Shown in pieces: positions 10,570 to 21,954 of a DNA stretch of 57,500 bases. This stretch comes from Adiantum capillus-veneris (taxonomy: Eukaryota; Streptophyta; Polypodiopsida; Polypodiales; Pteridaceae), in contig CM043952.1 in NCBI GenBank assembly GCA_014529385.2, positions 153,621,057 to 153,678,556 on the forward strand, in the 5' to 3' direction. Numbering within the stretch: position 1 is the stretch's first letter; each line of letters begins with the position of its first letter. Position numbers and translations under genes: made by a program. The notes below the pieces were generated by a model. The model saw only the letters and a list, made by a program, of their open reading frames with translations, was not told the DNA's origin and searched no databases.

Positions 10570-13542
10570 CTATGTTTGTTTTGGAACTTGGCTTTGAATT
10601 TTCCGTATTCTGCGACTTCTTCCTTGTGTCTTCTTTTTCTTTGCTTGGATAACTGACGCGGTATCTCTCTCTTCGAGGATATGGCCTGGCCCTTGAAGCA
10701 TGGACCGTGTAATCGCATAAGCGGGTGCGACGGGTGGTATTGGCGATGTCACACTAGCAATTTCGACCAAATTTAGGGGTGTGATTTTAGGCGCATTTGG
10801 GTTATAGGGGCATTGGGCAATCAAGTGATCTATGCCACAACGATTACATGTGAGTATTGGCATTGCAGACGTGCTCCCTTGATTCACTTGCATCTGTGCA
10901 GCATTCTTTTGCAGCCTAATAGGGCACTCCGCTACTCGATGTGGTCCACCACACTCGTAGCATTGAAGAGGTGGCCTCCTAGCCTGGGTGTTGATATTTT
11001 GACCTCTGGATGCGAGAGCAGCAGCTTGATAAACCGGCTTGACTTGTCCCCAACAATCTTCCATGTAGTATATAGGACATTCTTCCAATGTATCAAGTCC
11101 GTAGGCAATACTAGTGTCTATTTCCTCCTCACAACCATCTGCATAAGCATTTGATGGCTCGCAACCCACTTGGTTCATAGGGGCGACTCTTGGATGCGGG
11201 GGCTGCGGTCCTAGCACAGGAGGTGGTAGCGGTGTAGCTTGTACAACATTTTGAGATCTAGGGACCATGTGTTGCGGTAGTTGCTCAACAGGTGGAGTAG
11301 GCATCAATACAGGAGCTCGAGGTGCATCCGTCCAGGCTACAGGTGGTCTATTTGCCATCATACGTTTGATCATTAAACAATCCTTAGCTTGGTGACCATA
11401 CCTACCACATGCGTTGCAAGTTCCATTAAATTTTACTCTAAACGTAGGGCACTCACTAGTGCTATGTGGACCTAAGCAAATGGAACACCATTGTTGCTCC
11501 CTTCTTGGATACATGTGACTATTTTGAGGGGGTCGATTATCCTTAAGAGACTCTTGGATTGCCTTGGTGAGGTCTGTCAAGAATGTCTCAAATACCTTTG
11601 GCTCATTGGCAATGGGCTTTGCAGTCATGGGTTCATACTCAATGGCTTGTGAGCTAGTGGATCTCGTGTCAGTAGACACCCTCATGCCTGCTATCATCAA
11701 GTTGTCCTCTAATTGGATTGCATTGGCAGTGACATCTTCCCAGGTTGTGATACCTCTAATCACTAGTCCATTATAGATTCCTTCATTCCTCAACCCTCGA
11801 ATGAATCGATCAAGCAGTTGGTTATTGTTGAAGCGCTCATTTACAGGGCAACGAGAGTTTAAGTGCTTTAGACGACTAATGAAGTCCCTTACTGACTCTC
11901 CTTCCTTACGTTCGGCCTTCTGTAGCTGAGATGCTACACCCCAAAGCACACCTTCTCGTATGTACTCCTTTAGAAACAACCTTCGAAGGGTAGGGTAGAT
12001 TGTTTTCTCGTCCACCCTTAGGGTCCTATACCAATCTCCAGCCTTCCCACTTAATGTCAAGCTTAAGGCATTGCACTTATGTAGTTCGTTGCGTTCCCCT
12101 AAGGAATCACATACTTGTTCAAACACTTCAATGTGTTTCCTAGCATCTTCGTCCCCATTGAATTTTTGCGTGAGTTTGGCAATTTGTACTGCCTTACTTC
12201 TAGGCTCTCTATCAGATGCATGACGCATATTTTCCGCGATAGATCGACCTATGGTTTGAGCAAACACTGCCAAGTCACCTATGTGAGGAGGTAGGGCCGG
12301 TGGAGGTACTCTTGGAATCATATGTGGGAGAGGAACGGGTACCGGTCTTGGCATATGTGTGGATGATGCAGGATATGGAACATAACCGGGCATAGGTCCA
12401 CTCGGATAAGAGCTAGGGAGCGGCACTCGAGGAGCATAAGCAAGTGGTACAATTGGAGGTGTGGGGGCCATGTGTGCATAAGGGGCTAGAGGCACATATG
12501 GTCGAGGCCCCATATTAGGTACTACGACACTAGGTAGTGGCACTGCGCTAACCGTAGATGTCATCGGTACATTCTCTGTCAGGCTTATCCCTGGAGTGAG
12601 CACTGTGTTTTCCTTAATAGAGGGTTGAGCCAAGTTAGGGAAGCTAAAGTTTTCGCTCGGAGGCTCAGATTGCATAGAGACACCAGGTGAAATGACGTAA
12701 GATGGGTCCATGGGGCTCATTAGAGGAGTCTCCATTTGTGATAGAGTAGGCTGTTGAGCCTTGCTCGTATCCAGAAATCTCATGGGGCCATTAGAGAGTA
12801 TATTTACCCCTCGATTTTGCCTTTCTGATTGAATAATGCCATGGATAACATTACAGATCATTTTTTGTTGATCTTCGATGCTCGTGGCACTAGAGGTGGA
12901 TTGTACAATCTCTATCCATCCTACATGGTAGGCGTGGCCAGAGTGTAGATCCGTCAACACCTCAGTGTGGAGGTCGTATGTCCAATGATCATTAATGAAC
13001 AATCCTTCTAGAGTCGACGTGTTAACGGTTTCTTGTGAGGTAGAAGCAATGTTGCTCCCCGTGGTTTTACTTATCACCAACGGTACTCTAGAGGGAACTT
13101 CTGAAGGAGGCAGCTCAACAGGGCCTTCTTGGTAAGAAGTTGGTAGGATATCCACATGGACACTCTTTGGGGGTGTGGGGTCCACGTGCGATGTGAAAGG
13201 AGATTCCACTTCCCCACCCCCTTCGTGTGCTTCATTTGCATCAGGTTCCGAGCGAGTAGCTCTACCTAATGTTTCCATGAAACGGCTAAACATACTAGTA
13301 CTAGGCTGTGGAGCTTCGGGAGGTGCATGGCCTTCTCTCTCAGTGTTTTGGGTAGGGTATGCTTCCATGATTTCTGAGTCGGAGGAGGAATCACTAGCGG
13401 CTATTTTAGGGTCTTGGGTGGTGCTACCTTGTGTCCCCGCTGAGGGTCTAGAGCTTATCGTGGATGGGTAATGGCTGTCCGTATGAACAGAGGCACCCTC
13501 AATATGCTCGTGTTCTAGCACCCGCCCAGAGCGTAAGTGCAT
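10570..13542 (-). CDS. Ty3 Gag, 990 residues, with four zinc knuckles
   Basis: Long intact frame starting MHLRSGRVLEHE. A proline-rich segment (about residues 340-420) precedes a retrotransposon Gag capsid segment (KFNGDEDARKHIEVFEQV, WYRTLRVDEKTIYP, SVRDFISRLKHLN). Four knuckle-like motifs follow: CSICLGPHSTSEC, CNACGRYGHQAKDC (a canonical CCHC), CYECGGPHRVAEC and CNRCGIDHLIAQC. Three of these have one residue fewer between the second Cys and His. Gag forms the particle and binds the element RNA. At 990 residues it is well above the usual Gag size; the extra length is the N-terminal Ser/Pro-rich part. The stop is TAG at 10570-10572. Confidence 0.92.
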   Translation of the reverse strand: MHLRSGRVLEHEHIEGASVHTDSHYPSTISSRPSAGTQGSTTQDPKIAASDSSSDSEIMEAYPTQNTEREGHAPPEAPQPSTSMFSRFMETLGRATRSEPDANEAHEGGGEVESPFTSHVDPTPPKSVHVDILPTSYQEGPVELPPSEVPSRVPLVISKTTGSNIASTSQETVNTSTLEGLFINDHWTYDLHTEVLTDLHSGHAYHVGWIEIVQSTSSATSIEDQQKMICNVIHGIIQSERQNRGVNILSNGPMRFLDTSKAQQPTLSQMETPLMSPMDPSYVISPGVSMQSEPPSENFSFPNLAQPSIKENTVLTPGISLTENVPMTSTVSAVPLPSVVVPNMGPRPYVPLAPYAHMAPTPPIVPLAYAPRVPLPSSYPSGPMPGYVPYPASSTHMPRPVPVPLPHMIPRVPPPALPPHIGDLAVFAQTIGRSIAENMRHASDREPRSKAVQIAKLTQKFNGDEDARKHIEVFEQVCDSLGERNELHKCNALSLTLSGKAGDWYRTLRVDEKTIYPTLRRLFLKEYIREGVLWGVASQLQKAERKEGESVRDFISRLKHLNSRCPVNERFNNNQLLDRFIRGLRNEGIYNGLVIRGITTWEDVTANAIQLEDNLMIAGMRVSTDTRSTSSQAIEYEPMTAKPIANEPKVFETFLTDLTKAIQESLKDNRPPQNSHMYPRREQQWCSICLGPHSTSECPTFRVKFNGTCNACGRYGHQAKDCLMIKRMMANRPPVAWTDAPRAPVLMPTPPVEQLPQHMVPRSQNVVQATPLPPPVLGPQPPHPRVAPMNQVGCEPSNAYADGCEEEIDTSIAYGLDTLEECPIYYMEDCWGQVKPVYQAAALASRGQNINTQARRPPLQCYECGGPHRVAECPIRLQKNAAQMQVNQGSTSAMPILTCNRCGIDHLIAQCPYNPNAPKITPLNLVEIASVTSPIPPVAPAYAITRSMLQGPGHILEERDTASVIQAKKKKTQGRSRRIRKIQSQVPKQT

Positions 13543-14403
13543 GTGCTTTTGATACCCTAAGGTGTCAAAAAGCTGCTCTAGGAGGCCTTGTGACTAGTTT
13601 TTAGCGTGTTTTTTGTTTGTTTTTTTGCTAGATTTTTTAGAGCGTGTCGTGGAATGGGCCGTGTGATAGCTCAAAACGAGCGTATCGGTCAGAGGGTCGT
13701 GCCGTGCTTTACAGCCCTCCGTTTGGTCACTCTATGCCCTCGGAATCCCTAAAACTGTCAATTTCGAGTAGGGAACTAGGCCCAAACTAGAAAGTCTAAG
13801 GGTGCAAGTGGGAAGAGAAAGGAGGAGAGTGGAGGACTTGTCCCACATGCCCTCATTCTCTCTTGAGGGAGTAGGGTATATATATAAGAGTGAGTCTAGT
13901 ATATATCATAAGACTGAGGACTGAGGCCTCGGCCTGGGCCTGGGCCTGGGCTTGGGAAAACGATCCCGATCTATCTTTTATACAAACCAACCCGTCCGTT
14001 TTAAGAGACACGTTTTTTATTTTCGAAAAAATTTCGCCGCCGCTCACTCGCGTTTTTTAATTTCCGAATTTTTTTCCTTTTAAAATTTTATTTTATTTTT
14101 TTTTTAATTTTTTTTTTCTTGATAAATTTTTTTTTACTTTTTTTTTTTTGATGCAGAAAATACAGAAATTGCAGAAAATACAGAAATTGCAAAAAACGCA
14201 GAAATTGAAAACGCCGAACTTGAAAATGCAGAAATTGCAGAAATTGAAAAAACACAGACAATAGCAGAAATTGAAATTTGATAGCAATTGCAGAAAACGC
14301 AAAAAACAGAAATCTTCCACACACTCCTTCCCTGCCTTTCCTATGATAGAGATTGCACCACAAGGAAGCGTAAAGTGCTAACCGAGCTTAGTGTAGGGCA
14401 TAT
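13543..14403 (-). other. Untranslated leader of the Ty3 element
   Basis: Lies between the primer site and the gag start. No supported gene. It includes a T-rich stretch (14080-14155) and a minisatellite (14150-14300). Confidence 0.7.
14150..14300. repeat. Degenerate minisatellite in the Ty3 leader
   Basis: Units based on GCAGAAATTGCAGAAAATA, about 9-18 bp, recur about ten times with drift. Three-frame translations of this stretch (Phe/Cys- or Ile/Ser-rich) are artefacts of the repeat. Confidence 0.85.
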
Positions 14404-14420
14404 CCCCGGCAGCGGCGCCA
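14404..14420 (-). other. Primer binding site, tRNA-Asp type
   Basis: Four bases after the 5' LTR the minus strand reads TGGCGCCGCTGCCGGGG. This is complementary, with one mismatch, to the 3' end of plant tRNA-Asp as I remember it, a primer used by several plant Ty3 lineages. Confidence 0.85.
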
Positions 14421-14424
14421 AAAA

Positions 14425-14999
14425 TGTGCGCTCCTTGCCGCACTGTCGAAGCAAGGGACTTGCCAATACACCGTATGCGAGCCACAAACGGCTCCAAGCA
14501 CACAACAAGCCTAAACTAGCAAGCTCAAGAAAACAAATGGTGTGTCACTCACCGCTCTACGCTCGCCTTCGTGGTGGATTCCTCGCCGCGATGAAGAAGA
14601 AGCTGCAGTCGTGCCGCGCTCAACCGCTTCGCCGCCGTCGTGCCTTCGCAATGCTCGATCGCACACACACTCTCCCTCTCTCTCTCTCTCTCACACACAC
14701 ACAAGGAGGTGAAGAAGAAGAAGAAGATGGAGATGGAGCAAGAGCACTCTTCAATTGCACAAATGAGAGAATGAGTAAAAATTAGGTTTAGTTGGCTTTT
14801 ATAGGAGCTCACCCCATTCACACTTGGGCGCCCATGCTTAACCAACTAATCCCTTGAATGTCCAAGTTAAAGTGCGCCTCTCATCGGCGATCACTCTACC
14901 TTTCCCTATTGGACCGACAAGCCCGGTACCTGACTCTACCAAATACATAATACGCGTCCATCGTAGGTGATGGGTGTCCGTGAGCCGTGAGGGTTAACA
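14425..14999 (-). repeat. 5' LTR of the 13-kb Ty3 element
   Basis: 575 bp, aligning end to end with 2008-2582. Differences seen are one A/C (near 14505), one A/G (near 14662) and a CT/CA shift inside a short microsatellite. The minus-strand reading begins TGTTAACCC and ends GCGCACA. It contains short GAA and CT runs. Confidence 0.95.
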
Positions 15000-15004
15000 A
15001 TGCC

Positions 15005-15664
15005 TTGGACCGATTGTTGTTGTTGGAAGTGCTTTGGGAATTATTTTGAGCATTGGATTTCCCCTTTGCATCATTTTTATCTTTGTTTTCCATGGGCTTG
15101 ACATTACGTCTAGCCCCTTGATGGAAATTGATGCGTGAAGCAACCATGGTGTGGTGGATTACTTCGGTAATAGTACCAGGCCGTTGAGAGTTGATGTATT
15201 CGGCCATCTCTTCAGGTAATCCCGCACAGAATTGCTATCTTTGCTCGGAAAAGTCTATCTTTTGAAAGACAGTAGCTTTGAGATGTAAATCCCAAAACTT
15301 GTCTACATACTTGTTGATAGACTCATGAGAGAGAAGCTTCAAGCCGCGCCATTCGGTAAGAACTTTATCTTTAGTATCACTTGGAAGAAATTGCTTCATG
15401 ATGGAAACTCGTAGAGTTTTCCATGTCTTTGGGGCTTCTCCATTGCCACGAAGGCTAGACCACCATTGACGAGCTGATTTTTGGAAGTGCATAGCTACAT
15501 GGCGTAGCTTGGAGGACTCTGTGAAGCCCTCGTCCCCAAAGGCCGCATCAAATTGCTGGATGAAGGCCAACACTTTGTCGGTAGCACCAAAGGTGCCATC
15601 ATAGGTGAGAAAAGAGATACTCTTTCCTCCCTCCTTGAACTTCTTTAGCTTTTGTGACCTTCGC
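15005..15664 (-). pseudogene. Fragment of a Ty3 gag, same family as 40390-41690
   Basis: The minus-strand frame 15681-15235 reads FKEGGKSISFLTYDG, FIQQFDAAFGDEGFTESS, ARQWWSSLRGN and SIMKQFLPSDTKDKVLTEW, and the DNA to 15005 matches 41380-41600. Homology to the plus-strand copy runs from 15664 (GCGAAGGTCACAAAAG) to 15005 (CCTTGGACCGATTG). At 15005 it is cut by the large DNA transposon of copy 1; at 15664 it joins LINE sequence. No primer site or LTR accompanies it. Confidence 0.85.
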
Positions 15665-16164
15665 AAACACATCTTCTCCAATCTCCCAAGGCTGCATAAG
15701 CACTCATCAATCTAGTCTCTGATGCTCTCTTCAATGAAAACACCGGTCCACTGAAGACTACCCCAAGATATGTGTATGCATCTATATACTCCATTGTCTC
15801 CAGGCCATATGTAAAAATGGGTGCTGACCTCCTGACCCACTATGGTGTGGTGTTAAACACCATAAGCTTGGTTTTTCCCAGCTTAACAAACAATCCACAC
15901 TATCATGGGCAAATGTGTACAAAGCATCTAAATGATGGTACATCCCCTCCGAGGAGTAAAAAATCATCACAATATCATCATCATCTAACAAGAGTGGGAT
16001 CCATGTCTTTGCCAACTGTGCTTCTCTATCACCATCCCTCTCAATGTAGTGAGCAACCTCATCCACATGTATGCCAAATATTGTAGGAGATAGTGGGCAG
16101 CCTTGTTTCACCCAATAATGGAGTGAACCAAATCAGAAATCCCCTTTGGAATGCGTATATGCCC
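15665..16164 (-). pseudogene. LINE reverse transcriptase, 3' half (split by the CACTA element)
   Basis: The minus-strand reading has KQGCPLSPTIFGIHVDEV (the motif before the catalytic Asp pair), LLLDDDDIVMI (the Asp pair region), then YTYLGVVFSGPVFSLKRA and YAALGRLEK, all characteristic of non-LTR retrotransposon reverse transcriptase and its C-terminal part. There is an in-frame stop near 16140. The upstream half is at 19094-19522. Confidence 0.85.
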
Positions 16165-16184
16165 CCACTACAACACTACATGAA

Positions 16185-16330
16185 GATATCGACGCGTATT
16201 TATCGACGGCCATGCTTTTCCACGTGTATATCAACGTAATTAGCGTGCGTCTCTATACGCCTCGATATACGCATGGAAAGGCTTTATTTGCCACGCATAT
16301 ATCGACGCGTATAGCCACGCGTATAGTGAC
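16185..16330. repeat. Left sub-terminal repeats of the CACTA element
   Basis: Repeated direct and inverted variants of ATCGACGCGTAT and CGTATATCGACG, about ten in 145 bp. Matching repeats lie at 18955-19070. Confidence 0.75.
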
Positions 16331-16433
16331 GCAAAAAAATTTGGGGGAAAAAAGCGAAACCCACGCGCAGGGGCCATTTTCACCTGCTCAGATCTTGGCC
16401 GAAACCTGCTGCGCAGGTATTATGTCCATCTCC

Positions 16434-17287
<854 letters not shown>

Positions 17288-17528
17288 ATCGAGAGATAGG
17301 GTACGTAGACAGAGAAAAAACTATGGAACTAAAAGAGGCAAAGGGGTTTTGCCTGCTACATGCATTGCCATGTACACCTGGGAGTGCACGTATGTGTCTA
17401 CCCATATAGGATTTGACCAATAAAGACGAGATTTTGACCCGGTGGTCTTGATCTCCGTACACCTCTGGACCGAGGTGTACGGAGATTGGGCAAGACTAGA
17501 GAATGCGAGGTAGTTTACATTGTGAGGA

Positions 17529-17628
<100 letters not shown>

Positions 17629-17641
17629 CATAATCATTGTA

Positions 17642-18258
17642 GATGGCAACGTCATCAACTAACATGGAGGAAAAGATTGCATGCAGATGGTTCTGTTGAC
17701 ATGGATAGAGTCGGGACTGAGATGCGACAGCGGATTCGCCAGCTCACGGAGCTGCAGTTTTCGACCAACCTTCTGACGTCTTGGGGTGATCAGGATGGGG
17801 ACAAAGTCAATTACATAGTGGAGACCATCCTGAGAGAGTACAAGCCTGCTCCGAGTTCTTCTGTTGTTCTGAGGAGGTGGATCAAGGGTGTTGCACGCGA
17901 CACCATGAAACATCGACGAGATGCAGCTCGGAAGGCTTTCAGGACCGGCTCGCCGAAGCCTTCGGGCATCCCACACGAGACGTGGCTGCAGATCAGGGAG
18001 GATGAGCAGACAGTGGACACCTTTCGCTATGAGTTTGTGAGTTTCTAATCCAATCTTAACTATGGTGTTTTTTTAAAACGCGATGAATCATGTATTCTAA
18101 ATACTTTGATTTTTGTATAAACGCAGAATCTTGCGATGCATCGAGCTCCGTCACGCCAAGAGGAGTCAGATGGATATCGCAGAGGTATCTATGAAGTACT
18201 GAATGATCTTGAAGCTTCAGGAGAGCCTGTAGACTGGGAGGCCTTACAGTCTCGCTGA
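17642..18258 (+). CDS. CACTA-encoded accessory protein (plant transposase-associated type), two exons, 5' end unresolved
   Basis: Predicted exon about 17642-18038 and exon 2 about 18127-18258, with a GT-AG intron between GAGTTT/gtgagt and acgcag/AATCTT. The frame is kept and ends at TGA 18256-18258. The ORF is open upstream to an acceptor-like TTGTAG at 17641, so an earlier exon may exist across the (TA)n run. The product is about 170 residues, basic and helical (WIKGVARDTMKHRRDAARKAFRTG, then HETWLQIREDEQTVD). This pattern resembles the C-terminal region of plant En/Spm accessory proteins (Ptta/Transposase_24-like), which bind the sub-terminal repeats. Family membership is tentative; position inside a CACTA element is the better argument. 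Confidence 0.5.
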
Positions 18259-18459
18259 TCGCTTGAGGTGAGACGTTAATATGTGTGAGTTGATTTAATT
18301 AAGTAAGTATATGTGAAGTAATATCTATACTAATTTTGTAAGTTGTCCTATGTACAGGTTGCGACGCCTAGTCATTAGTGGACCGGATTTCATATATATG
18401 CTTTGTGAGACACAGACACGCTTCTGTGTCTCGTTTTTGTACAGACAGTTATTGTTTCC

Positions 18460-18671
18460 CTTATGGTTATGATTATTGTCACTGTCATTGTATAGACATG
18501 GTTATTTCTCCTATTCTTGTATAGACATAGTTATGGTTCAGGTTTTGTTAATGGTTATGTTTAACTTTCTGGTTATGCTTATGGTTATTGTTAATTTTGT
18601 TTATGGTTATGGTTCGTTATGGTTATGCTTTTAAGTTATGGTTATGGTTCGTTATGGTTATGCTTTTCAGT
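18460..18671 (+). repeat. GGTTAT-rich tandem repeat
   Basis: Irregular hexamer-like TTATGG units. Within 18601-18671 a roughly 35-bp unit ending GCTTTTAAG/GCTTTTCAG occurs twice. It is not the plant telomere repeat. Confidence 0.7.
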
Positions 18672-19093
18672 TGGTACGGTACTTGTCTTTTATTGGCCTT
18701 AAATCTCATGTGAGATCCCCTACATGGATAGCATGTAGGAGGCGTATACATGATATGGTTTTTTTTTTTTAAAGTTTATGTAAAAACAAAGGGAACTCTG
18801 CCGAAATTTCTGCGCGCAGGAGCATGGTTGATTTTGGTGCTGCTCGCTTTCTTGGGCAGAGGGCAGGAAGTCTGGCTGTGGCTGTGCCCATCTTTTAACT
18901 GGGCACAGGCCAGGCTACCTGCGCTCTGCCCAAGAATTTTTTTTTCTGTTATGGTCGTCGCTATCTGCGTCGCTATGTGCGTCTATATCTACGTCGCAAA
19001 TAGCGACAGGTTCACAGGGACACGGATATCAACGCACATAGCGACGCAGTGTGTCGATATCTGCGTCGATGACACCTTTTTTTGTTGTAGTGG

Positions 19094-19522
19094 ACCCATT
19101 ACTAACTTGTATAGAGCCATGATCCCCCAAATCAACTCTTTTGGTACCCCCATCTCTTACAATGTGCACATCAATCTAGCTCTCGGCATTGTTACAAAGC
19201 CTTTGCGAAAATCCACAAAGAAACAATAGAACTGTCTCCCATGTGATCTCCCCTCCTCAATAATGGCTCTGAGTGTTCGAATATGATCAAGAGTAGAGAA
19301 ACCTCTCCTGAAACCCACCTTTCTTGCTGCCCATACACCCTCTCTCTCTGCGCATCTACTCAATTGATGCTCAAGTATGGATGCGTACAACCATGCCAAT
19401 GTGTGTCCAATCATGATAGTGTGGTAATTCCCAGGCTCCATAGGGTCCCCTCACTTGAAGATAGGTACTATAGTGGACAAACTCCAAGTATCAAGCTTAG
19501 ATCTCAAGGAGCATAGCTATGG
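19094..19522 (-). pseudogene. LINE reverse transcriptase, 5' half
   Basis: The minus-strand reading is WSLSTIVPIFK, then GNYHTIMIGHTLAWLY, VGFRRGFSTLDHIRTL and FYCFFVDFRKGF, the conserved N-terminal and first catalytic-Asp regions of non-LTR reverse transcriptase; the catalytic Asp is in FVDF. A stop interrupts it near 19450. It joins 15665-16164 across the CACTA insertion. Confidence 0.85.
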
Positions 19523-20742
19523 TCTTTTGACTTTATATTGCTAAAAGGCTTTTCATTTCCTACAATGTTACCCTTCATTTTTACATTTTAAATATTTTTA
19601 CCCTTCGCTTTTGCATTTTAGAATATTTTTTACCCTTCACTTTTGCATTTTAGGTTAAAAATTTTGTAAGGTTTCTTTGAAGTCAACTAATATATGACAA
19701 GTGGATATCCTCTCCTTCCTTCAAGGTCGAGGATCGCGGGGCAGTAGATCCTGACCCTCTATCTACTGCACTTTACTGACGATAATAACAACAGTAGGCC
19801 GTCCGATTTTTGACAACTCAACATGCATCAGAAAAATAGTCAGCGAATATTGCTCCTCCAACCCAACGCTGCCGCATCAGCACAAGTCAAATTTTTTGCT
19901 TCTCAATCGCTGATCTGGACTCTTGCACGCTATCGTTACTGTACAGTATGTCCAAGCCCATCAGGGTACCATGGTTGGCTCCCCTCCCCTCGACCTTTGA
20001 AAGGTCGGGAATGGTCGCTTAGTGACCATTCCTGTAATTAGTGTTCCTGGCCTCCGCCGATCACCCTGATCACATGGAATGGTCACTAAGCGACCATTCC
20101 CTACCCCTTTGAAAATTTTAAGCTCCATTATATATAGAATAAATATAGATGCTTCCAAGTATTTTTAAATCATTACTTTTATGATTTTTAAAATATATCG
20201 TAATCTAAATAGTTCATTGCTACACTTGTTTTCAAACAACATAATATTTTAATGTAATCTAAATTCCTGTCAATAACCTTAGGTAAGCCATAGTAAACTT
20301 TCACCTTGTTGCTGCTTTTGTAACCAACATCCTAAAAACCTCACCCACCTAGGGTAGCACGCATATCTTTTTCATGGGAATCACTAGAGATTCTCTATTA
20401 TGTTCAAAGAGGAAAAAGAAAAGGGAAGGAAAAGGAGAGCCAAGTGTCTCATTTGCAAGTATGAACTGAAAGGGAGATATTCTAGCTATAAATTTGACAG
20501 CTTTCCAACTGGCGATTCTCTCTCTGCTAAAGTGCGAGCGATTGTGGGAGGTGATGTTGCCACAAGAGAGTGCGTGCATGCATATGTTTTACTAATTTGA
20601 GTGTGAAGGAGGTGGAGGCATGGTGAAAGCAGAGGGGGGGAGAAAGGGGGCAATTGGTCGTGATGTTTTCCCTCCCCTACTGTTGTCTGAGATGTATGCT
20701 CATATGTGAGCACCTGTTAGGGACGTTGTTTCCACATGAGAC

Positions 20743-20784
<42 letters not shown>

Positions 20785-20922
20785 TTTGTGTCAGTGTGTA
20801 CGCAGTTTGGTGATTTGGGACGTGAAGGAGACAAAAAGAAGGGGAGACAAAGGAGGGCATTTCAAGGCAGAAGCAGAAGTCTCTTGGGATAGTTTCCTGT
20901 GACATTAAAACTCTCTTCTCTT

Positions 20923-20959
<37 letters not shown>

Positions 20960-21057
20960 GCAAAGCGATCTATCTCTTTCTTTTGTGAGGCAAGGTGGAC
21001 GTCAATAGGGGAGATCGGACTCGGTTTCCCCTTGTGACCGAGTGGGACTAGATCGAA

Positions 21058-21094
<37 letters not shown>

Positions 21095-21411
21095 AAGCTG
21101 AAGCGAGGCTCTCTGTAGCATGCAATACAAGCAAAAGGAGCTCTCCTCTATTTCACTCGCATTCGATCCAAGCCCGGATCGCCGACCTTAGGCTGGTGCC
21201 CTTAAAAAATGTTAGTAGTGGCGAGAACAAGAGACGGGGGCGCCAGGTTGTTCTTTTCTTTGGGAAAGGAGTCACGAGGGGAGGGAATCTATGAAGATTC
21301 ATCTTAATAGAATAGAGCGAGTAGTAGTAGTAGAGTGTTTGATAGGGAAGCAACTTAATTAAGGAGAATCTATCGTGATTCTTGCATGCTTTTCAGGAGA
21401 AAAATGGAGAG

Positions 21412-21449
<38 letters not shown>

Positions 21450-21913
21450 TAGCATGTGTCAACACAATGGCCAAAGCGACACATGCATTTTTTTGTTGCG
21501 TGCGTGAGCGCGACGGGGAGAGATAGACGGAGTCTGGCTGTTTGTTGGTGGTGCGCAAAGCGGACACGCATTTCTCTCTTTCTCTCTCCCTCGAGGCAAC
21601 GAGTGTAGGAGGAGCGAAGGCTTGGACAGTGAAGGCTGATGGGGAGAGGAAGGAGACAAGGCTTGGCTTGGTCCAAGCTATTGCAGCACGGTAGTGAAGC
21701 GAGGCGGCAGGCATTCGCCGTCGTCACGAAGGCCTTGGTTAGGTGGGGCAGAAATGCTCTTAACAAGACCATCGTGCGCCTTCTTCTGAGTCAAGAGCTC
21801 ACGTGGAGTGCGCAGGTAGCAACGCATGGGGATAGGGTTGTAAGGATGCAGCCCATGCACGAAATGGGGAGCCAAGGCAATGGTTGATGCAATGCACCAA
21901 GGCGGGGGGGGGG

Positions 21914-21954
<41 letters not shown>

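Larger units (their letters stand above)
2008..14999 (-). mobile_element. Complete Ty3-type LTR retrotransposon, 13.0 kb, with target duplications
   Basis: Two direct LTRs of 575 bp (2008-2582 and 14425-14999) both run TG to CA. They are flanked by a perfect 5-bp duplication, ATGCC, at 2003-2007 and 15000-15004. Coding is on the minus strand, so 14425-14999 is the 5' LTR. A tRNA-Asp-type primer site follows the 5' LTR and a purine tract precedes the 3' LTR. The order is gag, protease, reverse transcriptase, RNase H, integrase, then an unusual extension with a second aspartic-protease-like segment. Integrase after reverse transcriptase marks it as Ty3 type. The pol region is broken by one stop and two frameshifts, yet the LTRs differ at only about three positions, so the insertion is young. 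Confidence 0.95.

Noticed and set aside
18460-18671. Telomere-like repeat
   Set aside because: The unit is near GGTTAT, not the plant TTTAGGG, and irregular.
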